Shown here: positions 17,340-26,944 of the stretch, one piece after another
How positions within the stretch are numbered: position 1 is the first letter of the stretch
Layout of the letters: every line of letters begins with the position of its first letter
NCBI GenBank assembly: GCA_024279035.1
Contig: JAJRSA010000035.1
Span: forward strand, 1-37,821
Origin: Alphaproteobacteria bacterium
GTDB taxonomy: Bacteria > Pseudomonadota > Alphaproteobacteria > Micavibrionales > Micavibrionaceae
Direction: 5' to 3'
Length of the DNA: 37,821 bases
Notes under the pieces: model-generated
What the model was told of the DNA's origin: nothing
Databases searched by the model: none
The model's input: only the letters and a program-made list of their open reading frames with translations
Position numbers and translations under genes: made by a program

Positions 17340-17962
17340 AGCCAAGGAAAGCGTAAACCAAGAAAACTCCACTCCTGTGCCAAAGACAAAGCCTGAGATG
17401 GAGAAAAGGAGAGAAAATCTTCCAATTATTAACAAAACAAATCTTCGTGAAAAAGCATTGTTGCATGATGAGGGTGCAAAATTTGAGATAAAAGAAAATC
17501 CTGCGGCCAAACATTCAGATCATGAAAAAATAGAGTTGAAAAAGAAGGCTTCTAAAATTGTACAAAAACATGATGATCTTATTTTAAAATATGCGAAAGA
17601 AGAAAAGCTGGATCCTGATTTGGTGCGTGCCATTATGTTTGCAGAAAACGCGACGGGGCACAAAGCAGGTCTCAATAAAATTGCGGATAAATTAAACATA
17701 TCGAACACACCTCTTCCCATGAATATAAACAAGGATAAATGGGCAAAACTCATAAATAAAAAAACCCAATGATTTAAACGATCCAGAAGAGAATATCAGA
17801 GCATCAGTGAAATTAACAAAACGTATTCATGAACGCATTGAAGAACCTACACCCGCAAAGGTTGGATCTATATGGCAATTCTCTGGGCGTGAAAATACAA
17901 ATAAATTTGGAGAATATATTGGCAGAGTGTATAAAGATAGGAGATGGGAAATAAAGAAATAA
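17290..17962 (+). pseudogene. Lysozyme-like (muramidase/transglycosylase) domain, frameshifted at an A7 tract
   Basis: The first frame (17290-17772, GTG start) gives 160 aa: a charged linker (about 1-80), then DLVRAIMFAENATGH, with E119 as the likely catalytic Glu, and LPMNIN at 142-147. It stops six codons after an A7 run (17758-17764). The +1 frame continues for 65 codons to a TAA at 17960-17962 with the expected rest of the domain (DPEENIRASVKLTKRIHER, EPTPAKVGSIWQF, EYIGRVY). The intact family reads through this point, so one A too many is the simplest explanation. Transcriptional slippage on A7 could restore the protein, and a sequencing error is possible. The end overlaps the next ORF by 19 bp. 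Family name is inferred from motif layout. Confidence 0.65.
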
Positions 17963-18606
17963 GCAGTGATAGGTTTTCGAAATTTGTAAAAACCATTCAA
18001 GCAACAAGTTTCTGTATAATCTTATTCTCTCTTATTGTCCTTATGGGAGAGATTGGGTTTGTTTCATATGGTGAATATTCTTACGGACTCCATATGGCGT
18101 GTAATGATACTCTCTCACAAACGTCTGTGTATATAGTACATCTGGAAGAACCCTGCCTTACACTACAGCGTAGAATAGGGAAATTCTTTCTTTTTCTGTT
18201 GTATCTCTCCTTTATTATTCAGTGGCCATTTTGGATTGTTTGTACAGCGTCAAGCCTATATCTTAAACTAAAGACAAGATGCTCAAAAGAAAATCAGGGG
18301 ACATCTATAATAGAAAAAATGACAAAGTTTGGACTCTTTATCTATATGATTTTAATTTCAGGGGTGATCAGTTTTTCTGTTTTTACAGGCTTACTCAATA
18401 ATACGGGAGGAGAATATTGTACGTATAAAGATACTCATGAAGGAGGGAGTAATATTATTCATGGAGGAGCGCCCTGCCTATTGAATAGCACGCTCTTTTT
18501 CGAAACATTTCTATTCTGGGGTGTTTTTTTGAGCCCTGTTGTTACCATCACAGCTCTTCTTTATCTCTTCCGTTTCAGGATGGACAGAGTTCAGGAAAAC
18601 GATTAA
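17944..18606 (+). CDS. Four-helix membrane protein with internal duplication, unknown function
   Basis: A 220-aa product with hydrophobic helices at about 20-42, 80-102, 128-150 and 184-208. The two halves look duplicated: each has helix, extracytoplasmic loop with C..., a conserved H-x-x-x-P-C-L motif (H66/C71 and H173/C178), then helix. The loop cysteines C53/C71 and C159/C178 are 17 and 18 residues apart, suggesting one disulfide per loop. No family recognised. The ATG lies inside the end of the muramidase frame, directly next to AGGAG (spacing unusually short), so translation is probably coupled. Pairing with a cell-wall hydrolase suggests an immunity, holin or export partner, but that is inference. 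The stop is 3 bp from the birA stop (convergent). Confidence 0.65.
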   Translation: MGNKEISSDRFSKFVKTIQATSFCIILFSLIVLMGEIGFVSYGEYSYGLHMACNDTLSQTSVYIVHLEEPCLTLQRRIGKFFLFLLYLSFIIQWPFWIVCTASSLYLKLKTRCSKENQGTSIIEKMTKFGLFIYMILISGVISFSVFTGLLNNTGGEYCTYKDTHEGGSNIIHGGAPCLLNSTLFFETFLFWGVFLSPVVTITALLYLFRFRMDRVQEND

Positions 18607-18609
18607 AGC

Positions 18610-19332
18610 CTAAAAATACACTTCTCCTGCACTGACTCGCTCTAATACTCCATTGTCCAAGCGTAACAGCAAAGCTCCATCCTCATCCAGCCCTTCAAAC
18701 ACGCCTGTGAGCGTTTTATCAGGGAGACGGACTTTGATCTCCTCTTTAAGCTTATACGCCTCTTCCATCCATATTTCTCTAATAGAGAGGAATCCATTTT
18801 CTTTATATAAATTGATATATTTTTTTATATTTTCAAGGAATTTAGCTAACAAAAGAGAGGCACTCACCTCTTGGGAAGAGACTTCCTGAAGGGCACATCT
18901 CTCGGGAGGGGCGTGGAGAATATTTACACCTACTCCGATATATAAAGCCTCTATTTTTCCTTCATCAGACAAATCTGACTCGAGAAGAATGCCAGCGCAT
19001 TTTTGGCCATCAATGAGAATATCATTTGGCCATTTAAGATGCTTCACATGCCCCTTCTCTATATATTTATCCAATGTTTTAGATAAGGCCACCGCGACAA
19101 GAAAGCTATATTGCCCTGCCTGTGCAGGAGAGCAATGAGGGCGCAAGAGAAACGACATTGAGAGATTTCCCTCTGGCGCAATCCAGACTTTCCCCTGACG
19201 TCCACGCCCTGCCGTTTGTTTCTCGGCGGACACAACACAGCCCTCCTGTGCCCCCCCTTTGGCCTTTTCTTTTAAAAGGGTCTGCGTGCTCTCAACACAC
19301 GCATGATGATCAATTGTCCAGTTGAATGTCAT
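18610..19332 (-). CDS. birA: Biotin--[acetyl-CoA-carboxylase] ligase
   Basis: Attaches biotin to the carboxyl-carrier protein of carboxylases via biotinyl-AMP. The 240-aa product lacks the N-terminal DNA-binding domain of E. coli BirA (monofunctional type). Visible motifs: ESTQTLLKEKA, the adenylate loop QTAGRGRQGKVWIAPEGNL, KWPNDILIDGQKCAGILLES, GVGVNI, and a small C-terminal SH3-like domain. The start overlaps the nuoN 3' end by 23 bp with a weak ribosome-binding site, so it is probably the last gene of the nuo operon. This nuoN-birA link is common in alphaproteobacteria. Confidence 0.95.
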   Translation of the reverse strand: MTFNWTIDHHACVESTQTLLKEKAKGGAQEGCVVSAEKQTAGRGRQGKVWIAPEGNLSMSFLLRPHCSPAQAGQYSFLVAVALSKTLDKYIEKGHVKHLKWPNDILIDGQKCAGILLESDLSDEGKIEALYIGVGVNILHAPPERCALQEVSSQEVSASLLLAKFLENIKKYINLYKENGFLSIREIWMEEAYKLKEEIKVRLPDKTLTGVFEGLDEDGALLLRLDNGVLERVSAGEVYF

Positions 19333-20806
19333 GGGTTTGAATAATCGCAGGAGGAGTCAAAAGATCTGTCGCAGTTGTGCGCGCAAAAGGAAGTAAGGCA
19401 TCAGGACGCAAAACATAAAAGACGGCAAAGAGCACACTTACAATAATGACCCCATTCCTAAACACACCAAACCCTTTACTATAGGGCATGTCAGGGGCAT
19501 CAAAGAACATCACTTTAATAATACGCAGATAGTAATACGCCGCCACAACAGAGGTCAACACGCCCACAAGAGCCAACACATACATCTCCTGCGCCACAAC
19601 TTCTTGAAACACAATCATCTTGCCAAAAAAGCCAGACAGAGGCGGAATACCACTCATCGAAAACATTAAGAGCGCCATGGCATAGGCTAATTTAGGATGA
19701 TTTTTGGACAGCCCTGCTAAATCTTCAATCTGCTTAAAGACCACGCCATCGCGTTGCATACATAACATCACCGCGAAGACACCTGCCACCATAATCAGAT
19801 AGAGCATCAGATAAAAGAACGTCGCCGTCACACCTTCTGTGGTGAGCATCACCACCCCTAAAAGGGCATAGCCCATATTTCCAATCGAACTATACGCCAT
19901 CAAGCGTTTGAGATTTTTTTGAACCAACCCTGCAAAGGCCGCCCACACCATCGACATCACAGACAAGAACATAATGACCATCTGCCAATCCGTCACAAGT
20001 GCTTCAAACGGCCCAACAAGAAGACGTAATAACAACGCCAAAGCCGCGAGTTTCGGCGCAAGAGCAAAAAAGGCGGTCACGGGGAGCGATGCACCTTCAT
20101 AAACATCCGGTGTCCACATGTGAAAGGGGACGGCCGAGATTTTAAAGGCGAGACCTGCCATCAAAAACATCATCCCAAACACAACACCTGTTTTTTCTAT
20201 GCCTTCGAGTTCTGCGATAATCTGTCCAAGTTGGGTATAGTCTAAAACACCTGTAAAGCCGTAGAGCAAAGAAATTCCAAACAAAATTAGCCCTGAAGAC
20301 AGAGCCCCCAAAATGAAATATTTAATTCCTGCCTCTGCGGATTTGGCTGAATTTCTATGGAAAGCGGCGAGGATATACAAGCTCAAAGATTGAAGCTCTA
20401 ACGCCATATAAAACGACAAAAGATGATGCGCAGACACCATCAAGAACATGCCCAGCCCTGCCAATAGAATGAGAATTGGAAACTCAAATTTTACAAACCC
20501 CGTATCATAGAGATATTTCAACGAGAGCATATAAGACACCGCCAAGGCCACCACAAGAATAAGCTTCACATTACGTCCAAAGACATCTTGCACCAGCATC
20601 CCTCCTAAAAGAGGCTCTTTCCCGAGAGGCGCATTCATCAAAAGGACAGAGACAAAAAACAACCCTAAAATACCCAAAAACGTCAAAAGTCGTGTCGATT
20701 GATCCCCCTTAAAAACGCCAAAAATCAAAAACCCCATGACCATCATCGCCATAAAAAGCTCTGCCCATAATGGCTGTAATGCGGTAAGTGTTAGCATATT
20801 ATTCAT
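19310..20806 (-). CDS. nuoN: NADH-quinone oxidoreductase subunit N
   Basis: Antiporter-like proton-pumping membrane subunit of complex I. From the Met at 20806 (MNNMLTLTALQPLWAE) the product is 498 aa, mostly transmembrane (about 14 helices). It has the conserved Glu in FYMALELQSLSLYILAAF, the discontinuous-helix region GLAFKISAVPFHMWTPDVYEG, and KRLMAYSSIGNMGY. A start at 20866 would add 20 polar residues and overlap nuoM by 68 bp, so it is rejected. The chosen ATG overlaps the nuoM end by 8 bp. Confidence 0.95.
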   Translation of the reverse strand: MNNMLTLTALQPLWAELFMAMMVMGFLIFGVFKGDQSTRLLTFLGILGLFFVSVLLMNAPLGKEPLLGGMLVQDVFGRNVKLILVVALAVSYMLSLKYLYDTGFVKFEFPILILLAGLGMFLMVSAHHLLSFYMALELQSLSLYILAAFHRNSAKSAEAGIKYFILGALSSGLILFGISLLYGFTGVLDYTQLGQIIAELEGIEKTGVVFGMMFLMAGLAFKISAVPFHMWTPDVYEGASLPVTAFFALAPKLAALALLLRLLVGPFEALVTDWQMVIMFLSVMSMVWAAFAGLVQKNLKRLMAYSSIGNMGYALLGVVMLTTEGVTATFFYLMLYLIMVAGVFAVMLCMQRDGVVFKQIEDLAGLSKNHPKLAYAMALLMFSMSGIPPLSGFFGKMIVFQEVVAQEMYVLALVGVLTSVVAAYYYLRIIKVMFFDAPDMPYSKGFGVFRNGVIIVSVLFAVFYVLRPDALLPFARTTATDLLTPPAIIQTHDIQLDN

Positions 20807-22310
20807 TGTTGTAACTTCCCGTATCTTTATAGATCTGTGCCTCATAATGAAGCTGTAACTTCTCAAGGGCAGGGCCTGTGCGTGAGAGGATAAAGTTTGG
20901 TTTCACGCCCAAGGCGATGACCATGAGGACAAGGGGGAGAAGAATTAATAATTCTCGTTTATTCACATCCTTCATAGCCCTCGCATCATTATTGGTGATG
21001 GAACCAAAGACGACACGGCGATAGAGGAGGAGCATGCAGGCTGCGCCGAGAACAACACCTGTTGTGGCACACATGGCAACAAAGATATTGGTTTGGAACA
21101 CGCCAAGGAGTGCCAAGAATTCTCCAACAAAGCCTGATGTGCCGGGGAGACCGACAGACCCAAGCATTAAAATCATGAAGAGAGTGGCATAGCGGGGCAT
21201 ATTTTTGACAATGCCTCCGTATTTGCTCATCTCTCGGGTATGGAGACGGTCATAGACAACGCCAACACACAAGAACAACGCCGCAGAGATCAGCCCATGG
21301 CTAATCATTTGGAACACCCCGCCTTGAAGCCCTTGCGTGGTCATGGAAAAAATTCCCAAGGTCACAAACCCCATATGCGCCACCGAAGAATAGGCAATCA
21401 GCTTTTTCATGTCTTCTTGGACAAGGGCGACAAGAGACGTGTAGATAATAGCAATCACGCTTAAAGCATAAACGAAGGGGATAAAATACTCTGTGGCTTC
21501 TGGAAACATGGGAATTGAAAAGCGTAAGAACCCATAGCCTCCCATTTTCAAAAGCACCCCTGCCAAAATGACAGAGCCTGCCGTTGGGGCTTCAACATGG
21601 GCATCAGGCAACCATGTATGAACAGGCCACATGGGCATTTTCACGGCAAAACTCGCAAAACACGCCAGCCACAACCACATTTGTAAATCACGCCCCACAG
21701 GACTCGCAATCAACTCAGGGATAGAGGATGTTCCAACTTGGAAATAGAGTGTTAAAAGCGCAATCAACATCACGACAGAGCCGAGCAATGTATAGAGGAA
21801 CAATTTAAAGGCTGAATAGACACGGCGCTCTCCGCCCCAAACTCCAATAATCAGGAACATGGGAATCAACACGCCCTCAAAAAATACATAGAACAAGAAA
21901 GAGTCCAAGGCTAAGAATGTCCCGATCATAAAGGTCTCAAGCACCAAAAAGGCAATCATATATTCTCGGACACGGGTTTTTATAGACGTCCAACTCGCCA
22001 GAATACACACAGGCGTTAAAAAGGCGGAGAGCACCACAAAAAAGAGCGATATGCCATCTACACCCAAATGATAAGAGAGACCAAGAGAGGGCATCCATGT
22101 CAGTTGTTCAACAAACTGAAACCCTGCGTCGCTCGGGTCAAATTGCACAAGAAGCATCAGGGCAAGCAACAAAACAAAAAGAGAGGTAAATAACGCTGTA
22201 TGGCGCGCATTTTTTGCAATTGTCTCTTGTCCGCCTTTAATGAGACAGAGAAACAACACGCCAATCAATGGGAGAAACACCAGAAGCGATAAAAGAGGCA
22301 TATCCATCAT
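20799..22310 (-). CDS. nuoM: NADH-quinone oxidoreductase subunit M
   Basis: Second Mrp-antiporter-like proton channel of complex I. The 503-aa product has SYHLGVDGISLFFVVLSAFLTP, the conserved Glu in YVFFEGVLIPMFLIIG, the lysine-bearing VKMPMWPVHTWLPDAHVEAPT, and KKLIAYSSVAHMGF. Two ATG codons start the gene, with GGAGGGATTCT before the first. Its ATG overlaps the nuoL stop by 4 bp. Confidence 0.96.
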   Translation of the reverse strand: MMDMPLLSLLVFLPLIGVLFLCLIKGGQETIAKNARHTALFTSLFVLLLALMLLVQFDPSDAGFQFVEQLTWMPSLGLSYHLGVDGISLFFVVLSAFLTPVCILASWTSIKTRVREYMIAFLVLETFMIGTFLALDSFLFYVFFEGVLIPMFLIIGVWGGERRVYSAFKLFLYTLLGSVVMLIALLTLYFQVGTSSIPELIASPVGRDLQMWLWLACFASFAVKMPMWPVHTWLPDAHVEAPTAGSVILAGVLLKMGGYGFLRFSIPMFPEATEYFIPFVYALSVIAIIYTSLVALVQEDMKKLIAYSSVAHMGFVTLGIFSMTTQGLQGGVFQMISHGLISAALFLCVGVVYDRLHTREMSKYGGIVKNMPRYATLFMILMLGSVGLPGTSGFVGEFLALLGVFQTNIFVAMCATTGVVLGAACMLLLYRRVVFGSITNNDARAMKDVNKRELLILLPLVLMVIALGVKPNFILSRTGPALEKLQLHYEAQIYKDTGSYNNE

Positions 22311-24247
22311 AGAATCCCTCCATTTGTGCGGAGAAAGACCCAGCTCAATAATCCCACCACAGACACCACCATGACAAAGGCATAATGATAAATAAATCCA
22401 GTTTGCATCTGTCCCAAACGCCGTCCAATACGGTGTGACAAGGAGGATAATCCATCTGGGCCTAAACCGTCAATGAGGGCTTTATCTCCGCGCTTCCAAA
22501 AAAGTTTCCCCAGACCGCGTGCTGTTTTGACAAAAAACACATTATAGATCTCATCAAAAAACCATTTGCGGTAAAAAAGGAGATGAAACGGCATAAATAT
22601 CTTTCTAAAAATCGACGGTAACACTGGAAAAAACAGATAGAATACATAAGCAAGTGCAATCCCACTCACCCCCATGACGAGAGGAAGACTCTTGACCCAT
22701 TCAGGCACATGGTGAGCATTCTCAATTGTATCATTCTCAGGCAGAACATGGAGTGAGCTTTCCCAGAAATGCGTTCTCCCCTCTCCCACAAAACCGTCAT
22801 AGAAATACGCTCCAGAGAAAACTGCGCCCATCGCCAACACCATCAAAGGAAAAAGCATAATTTTAGGCGACTCATGGATTTTCTTTTGTACCTCAATCGG
22901 CGCACGAGACTTGCCGTGAAAGGTCAGTATCATCAAGCGCCATGTGTAAAATGCCGTCATAAAGGCCGCCGCAATCCCTGCCCAAAAGGCATACTCTCCA
23001 AACCAAGTGTGATCTGCGTAGGCAGATTCTAAGATCATATCTTTCGAGTAATACCCTGCGAATAAAGGAATACCTGCCAGAGCCAGCCCTCCAATCCACA
23101 TCAAGCAATACGTCACAGGGATTTTTGTCCACAGCCCACCCATATTACGCATATCCTGCTCATCCGACATGGCATGAATCACAGAGCCTGCGCCTAAGAA
23201 TAACAAGGCTTTAAAGAACGCATGAGTCATCAAATGGAACATCGCCGCGCCATAGGCAGAGACCCCTAGCGCAAAGAACATATAGCCGAGCTGAGACATC
23301 GTAGAATAGGCAATCACACGCTTAATATCAAACTGAGTCATCGCAATAGTCGCTGCAATCAAGGCTGTTGTCCCTCCCACCAATGTAACAACCATCAACG
23401 CATCAGGGGCATATTCATAAAGCGGTGAAAAACGAGCGACTAAGAAAACTCCTGCGGTGACCATTGTCGCCGCATGAATAAGCGCAGAGACAGGGGTTGG
23501 GCCTTCCATCGCATCGGGCAACCATGTGTGCAACCCAAGCTGAGCCGACTTTCCCATCGCGCCAATAAAAAGCAATAGCCCAATTACTGTTAAGGCATGA
23601 AACTCATGCCCAAGGAATTTAATCACATCGCCTGTATGTGCCTGTACGTTTTCAAAAATTGTGGAAAAGTTCACAGAGCCAAAAATCATGAAAATGGCCA
23701 TAATCCCCAGTGCCAAGCCAAAATCTCCCACTCGATTGACGATAAAGGCTTTCATAGAGGCCGCATTTGCGCTTTCTTTGTGGTTCCAAAATCCAATCAA
23801 CAAGTACGACGCTAATCCTACGCCTTCCCAGCCAAAAAAGAGTTGGAGTAAGTTATCAGACGTCACCAACATCAACATCGCAAAGGTAAACAGGCTTAAA
23901 TACGCCATAAAGCGTGCTTTAGCTTTATCATGGCTCATATATCCTACCGAATAGACATGCACACACGCTGACACAATTGTGATCACATTCATCATCACAA
24001 CCGTCAGTTGATCTATCCGCAATGACCACTCGACAGAAAAAGTTCCCACATCAATCCATGAAGACAGAAAAAGGATACGAGAATTTGCGTGAAGAATGAC
24101 GTCATTAAACAACATCACAGAGCACACAGCAGACACAATAATACCTGCACATGTGATAAATTGAGAGGCTTTATCGCCAATGGATTTCCCAAATAGCCCC
24201 ACAAATAAAAACGTCACAAGAGGGGTAAAAACAGCTATATAGTCCAT
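22307..24247 (-). CDS. nuoL: NADH-quinone oxidoreductase subunit L
   Basis: Distal proton-pumping subunit of complex I. The 646-aa product has the antiporter core with FFGWEGVGLASYLLIGFW, KSAQLGLHTWLPDAMEGPTPVSALIHAATMV and KRVIAYSTMSQLGYM. It continues into the C-terminal extension (about residues 510-640) that forms the long lateral helix and final transmembrane helix. AGGGGGA lies about 8 nt before the ATG; the gap to nuoK is 12 bp. Confidence 0.96.
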   Translation of the reverse strand: MDYIAVFTPLVTFLFVGLFGKSIGDKASQFITCAGIIVSAVCSVMLFNDVILHANSRILFLSSWIDVGTFSVEWSLRIDQLTVVMMNVITIVSACVHVYSVGYMSHDKAKARFMAYLSLFTFAMLMLVTSDNLLQLFFGWEGVGLASYLLIGFWNHKESANAASMKAFIVNRVGDFGLALGIMAIFMIFGSVNFSTIFENVQAHTGDVIKFLGHEFHALTVIGLLLFIGAMGKSAQLGLHTWLPDAMEGPTPVSALIHAATMVTAGVFLVARFSPLYEYAPDALMVVTLVGGTTALIAATIAMTQFDIKRVIAYSTMSQLGYMFFALGVSAYGAAMFHLMTHAFFKALLFLGAGSVIHAMSDEQDMRNMGGLWTKIPVTYCLMWIGGLALAGIPLFAGYYSKDMILESAYADHTWFGEYAFWAGIAAAFMTAFYTWRLMILTFHGKSRAPIEVQKKIHESPKIMLFPLMVLAMGAVFSGAYFYDGFVGEGRTHFWESSLHVLPENDTIENAHHVPEWVKSLPLVMGVSGIALAYVFYLFFPVLPSIFRKIFMPFHLLFYRKWFFDEIYNVFFVKTARGLGKLFWKRGDKALIDGLGPDGLSSLSHRIGRRLGQMQTGFIYHYAFVMVVSVVGLLSWVFLRTNGGIL

Positions 24248-24259
24248 AATATTGTCCCC

Positions 24260-24574
24260 CTACCCTTTCAGCGTTGAAATATCTTCAACTGTAATTGTGC
24301 CTTTGGATCGGAAGAAAATTACCAAAATAGCCAGACCAATGGCGGCCTCTGCGGCGGCAACAGTCAAAATAAACATTGTAAAAATTTGTCCCGAGATGTC
24401 TTGTAGATAAGCCGAAAAGGCTACAAAATTAATATTCACAGCCAACAACATCAACTCAATCGACATTAAAATAATAATCACATTTTTTCGATTAAGAAAA
24501 ATCCCAAACACTCCAATTGTAAACAAGAGCGAAGAAAGCGTTAAATAATGCAAAATTCCAACTTCAAATGGCAT
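24260..24574 (-). CDS. nuoK: NADH-quinone oxidoreductase subunit K
   Basis: Small membrane subunit of complex I (104 aa, the usual size). Three helices are visible: TM1 [19 protein letters not shown]2 [21 protein letters not shown] with the conserved Glu in SIELML (proton path), and TM3 [25 protein letters not shown] with the second conserved Glu. A strong GGAGGAGAG ribosome-binding site precedes the ATG. An 85-bp palindromic element lies between it and nuoJ. Confidence 0.96.
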   Translation of the reverse strand: MPFEVGILHYLTLSSLLFTIGVFGIFLNRKNVIIILMSIELMLLAVNINFVAFSAYLQDISGQIFTMFILTVAAAEAAIGLAILVIFFRSKGTITVEDISTLKG

Positions 24575-24591
24575 ACGCTCTCCTCCATCTT

Positions 24592-24676
24592 GTCATTCCC
24601 TGAATTGTCACAGACAATTCTAGGGGAATCTCTCTCTGGATCGCCCTAGAATGGTTAGAACCATTCAGGCGATGAC
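24592..24676. repeat. Palindromic GTCATTCC...ATGAC element (type 2) between nuoJ and nuoK
   Basis: An 85-bp element of two hairpins: CCCTGAATTGTC-aca-GACAATTCTAGGG, then CGCCCTAGAATGGTT-ag-AACCATTCAGGCG. It shares termini and arms with 14064-14160, with different loops. It lies inside the nuo operon, so it is transcribed and would fold in the message, ending just before the nuoK ribosome-binding region. Confidence 0.8.
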
Positions 24677-24697
24677 AATGATTGAGGAAAATATTCA

Positions 24698-25309
24698 TCA
24701 TATCCCCTTCCCTGTTTCAACTTGTTGTATCTCCATGGCATCCTCTTGCGTGGTCGCATTTTGTTTTGCAACATTCTGACGACGGACATTTGGACGTGTT
24801 CTGTGCGTTAAAACAATCGCACCGATCATCGCCACAAGTAAAATAAGCCCCGCCACCTGAAAGGCAAAGATATAGTCTGTATAGAGTACAGCCCCTATTT
24901 GCTGTGTATTGGATATCTCAGGAAGCGTGTCAGCCTGTGGAAAAACTTCTGTTCCAAAGCGCGCTTTAAAAAGGACAAATAACTCTATCAAAAGCACCCC
25001 TCCAAGGAGTACCCCCAAAGGAACATAGTGCATCGCCCCTTTGCGCAATGATTTAAAGTCCACATCCAACATCATCACCACAAACAGGAAGAGTACAGCC
25101 ACCGCGCCCACATAAACAATCACTAAAATCATGGCCACAAATTCTGCCCCAAGCAAAACAAACAGCCCCGCCGCATTAAAAAAGGCAAGAATCAGAAGCA
25201 ACACTGAATACACAGGATTCTTCGCCGTAATCACGCCAAGCGCACTCACCACAAGAATAAAAGCAAAGCCATAAAAAGCCAATGAAGGAAGCATATCTGG
25301 TGTGATCAT
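24698..25309 (-). CDS. nuoJ: NADH-quinone oxidoreductase subunit J
   Basis: Membrane subunit of complex I (203 aa) with five predicted helices. The family signature VYVGAVAVLFLFVVMMLDVD is visible around residues 65-84, preceded by LGAEFVAMILVI. The C-terminal 30 residues are polar and rich in Gln/Thr/Asn, slightly longer than in E. coli NuoJ. GGGGGTG lies before the ATG. A 68-bp palindromic element separates it from nuoI. Confidence 0.95.
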   Translation of the reverse strand: MITPDMLPSLAFYGFAFILVVSALGVITAKNPVYSVLLLILAFFNAAGLFVLLGAEFVAMILVIVYVGAVAVLFLFVVMMLDVDFKSLRKGAMHYVPLGVLLGGVLLIELFVLFKARFGTEVFPQADTLPEISNTQQIGAVLYTDYIFAFQVAGLILLVAMIGAIVLTHRTRPNVRRQNVAKQNATTQEDAMEIQQVETGKGI

Positions 25310-25338
25310 CTACCAACACCCCCAAATATCATCCTGCC

Positions 25339-25406
25339 GTCATCCTGAACTTGTTTCAGAATCTCATGCCTACATTCCCCAGATCCTGAAACAAGTTCAG
25401 GATGAC
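25339..25406. repeat. Palindromic GTCATCC...GGATGAC element (type 1, copy 2)
   Basis: A 68-bp element between nuoI and nuoJ, with the same 25-bp end units and 18-nt spacer length as copies 1 and 3. The left unit has one substitution (CAGAATC instead of CAGGATC). Confidence 0.9.
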
Positions 25407-25436
25407 AGAGGACGTTGAGTAATGAATGGAGAGTGA

Positions 25437-25919
25437 TCATTTATATTTCGCCTCTGTCTCTAAATTTCTAGCGATTTGCGCTTCCCATCGATCTCCATTA
25501 GCGAGGAGTCTTTCTTTGTCGTAAAATAGCTCATCACGTGTTTCGGTGGCAAATTCAAAATTAGGACCCTCCACAATGGCATCCACGGGACAGGCTTCTT
25601 CGCATAATCCACAATAGATACATTTTGTCATATCAATATCATAGCGTGTTGTGCGTCGCGAACCATCCTCTCGAGGTTCTGCTTCAATGACAATCGCCTG
25701 AGCAGGGCAGACTGCCTCACACAGCTTACACGCAATACAGCGCTCTTCCCCATTCGGATAGCGACGCAGCACATGTTCTCCTCGAAAACGAGGACTCAAA
25801 GGCCCTTTCTCATGAGGGTAATTGATGGTGACCCGAGGCTTCACAAACATATATTTGAGGGTGAGCCACATGCCCTTACAAATTTCGATCAAGAGCAGGC
25901 TTTGTAAAAATTGTTTCAT
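25437..25919 (-). CDS. nuoI: NADH-quinone oxidoreductase subunit I (2x[4Fe-4S])
   Basis: Peripheral-arm iron-sulfur subunit that passes electrons towards quinone. From the Met at 25919 ([10 protein letters not shown]) the product is 160 aa, with two ferredoxin motifs C61-x2-C64-x2-C67-x3-C71-P and C100-x2-C103-x2-C106-x3-C110-P. An upstream in-frame start at 25985 would add 22 residues translated from the nuoH coding end and is rejected. The chosen ATG overlaps the nuoH stop by one base (TGATG). Confidence 0.96.
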   Translation of the reverse strand: MKQFLQSLLLIEICKGMWLTLKYMFVKPRVTINYPHEKGPLSPRFRGEHVLRRYPNGEERCIACKLCEAVCPAQAIVIEAEPREDGSRRTTRYDIDMTKCIYCGLCEEACPVDAIVEGPNFEFATETRDELFYDKERLLANGDRWEAQIARNLETEAKYK

Positions 25920-26929
25920 CAGAAGGCCTCCATATTCGGTAATGTCCCCGTTGCAATCAAAACACCAGCAACCACAACAACCCAAACTAAACTTAATGGC
26001 AAAAAGACTTTCCAGCCCAAACGCATCAATTGATCATAGCGATAGCGCGGAAAAGACGCCCGTGCCCACACAAAGAAAAAGAGCACGGCTGAAATTTTGA
26101 GGGCAAACCATATAAATCCAGGCACAAAGCTCAAAAACTCTATACCAAAAGGTACATGCCATCCGCCCAAGAATAAAATAGACGTCATCGCACTCATCAA
26201 AATCATGTTGGCATATTCTCCAAGAAAGAAGAGCGTAAAGGCAAAGGCAGAATACTCTACCAAGAATCCGCCAGACAATTCAGATTCTCCTTCTGGTAAA
26301 TCGAAAGGAGCGCGGTTGGTTTCTGCCAAAATAGAGATCAGAAAGATAATGAACATCGGAAAGAGCATAATTTGCATCCAAAATGGACGAGGCGCTTCAA
26401 TAATATCCGTTAAATTCAAAGAGCCAACACAGAGTAAGACCGTCACAATCACAAGCCCCATAGACACTTCATAAGACACCATCTGTGCCGCAGAGCGTAA
26501 GCCTCCAAGAAAGGCATAGCGAGAATTTGACGCCCATCCTGCCATGAGCACGCCATATACCCCCATAGAAGAAATCGCAAAGAGATAAAGTAATCCCACA
26601 TTTAAGTTCGACATTGCCAAGCCCTGATCAATCGGAATCACGGCCCACGCAATCAAGGCCAACGTAAAGGTCAGCATGGGCGCTAAAAAGAACACAAGCT
26701 TATTAGCGCGTTCTGGAAAAATAGTTTCTTTGGAGAGAAGTTTAATCCCATCCGCAATCGGTTGGAGCAAACCAAAAGGCCCTACAAGCATTGGCCCTTG
26801 ACGCCGTTGCATCGCCCCCATCACTTTCCGCTCGGCGTACGTTGTATAAGCAACCGCCACAAGAAGAATACCAACGGTGATGAGGATATGGAGCACAATC
26901 CAAAAGAGAGGCATCAAAATCTCTATCAT
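25919..26929 (-). CDS. nuoH: NADH-quinone oxidoreductase subunit H
   Basis: Membrane subunit forming much of the quinone site of complex I (336 aa, eight helices). Conserved stretches are [31 protein letters not shown] (amphipathic loop), [25 protein letters not shown] (quinone-pocket acidic loop), and [18 protein letters not shown] near the C-terminus. GGGAGA lies about 9 nt before the ATG. It directly precedes nuoI. Confidence 0.97.
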   Translation of the reverse strand: MIEILMPLFWIVLHILITVGILLVAVAYTTYAERKVMGAMQRRQGPMLVGPFGLLQPIADGIKLLSKETIFPERANKLVFFLAPMLTFTLALIAWAVIPIDQGLAMSNLNVGLLYLFAISSMGVYGVLMAGWASNSRYAFLGGLRSAAQMVSYEVSMGLVIVTVLLCVGSLNLTDIIEAPRPFWMQIMLFPMFIIFLISILAETNRAPFDLPEGESELSGGFLVEYSAFAFTLFFLGEYANMILMSAMTSILFLGGWHVPFGIEFLSFVPGFIWFALKISAVLFFFVWARASFPRYRYDQLMRLGWKVFLPLSLVWVVVVAGVLIATGTLPNMEAF

Positions 26930-26944
26930 ATTCTACGCTCTCCC

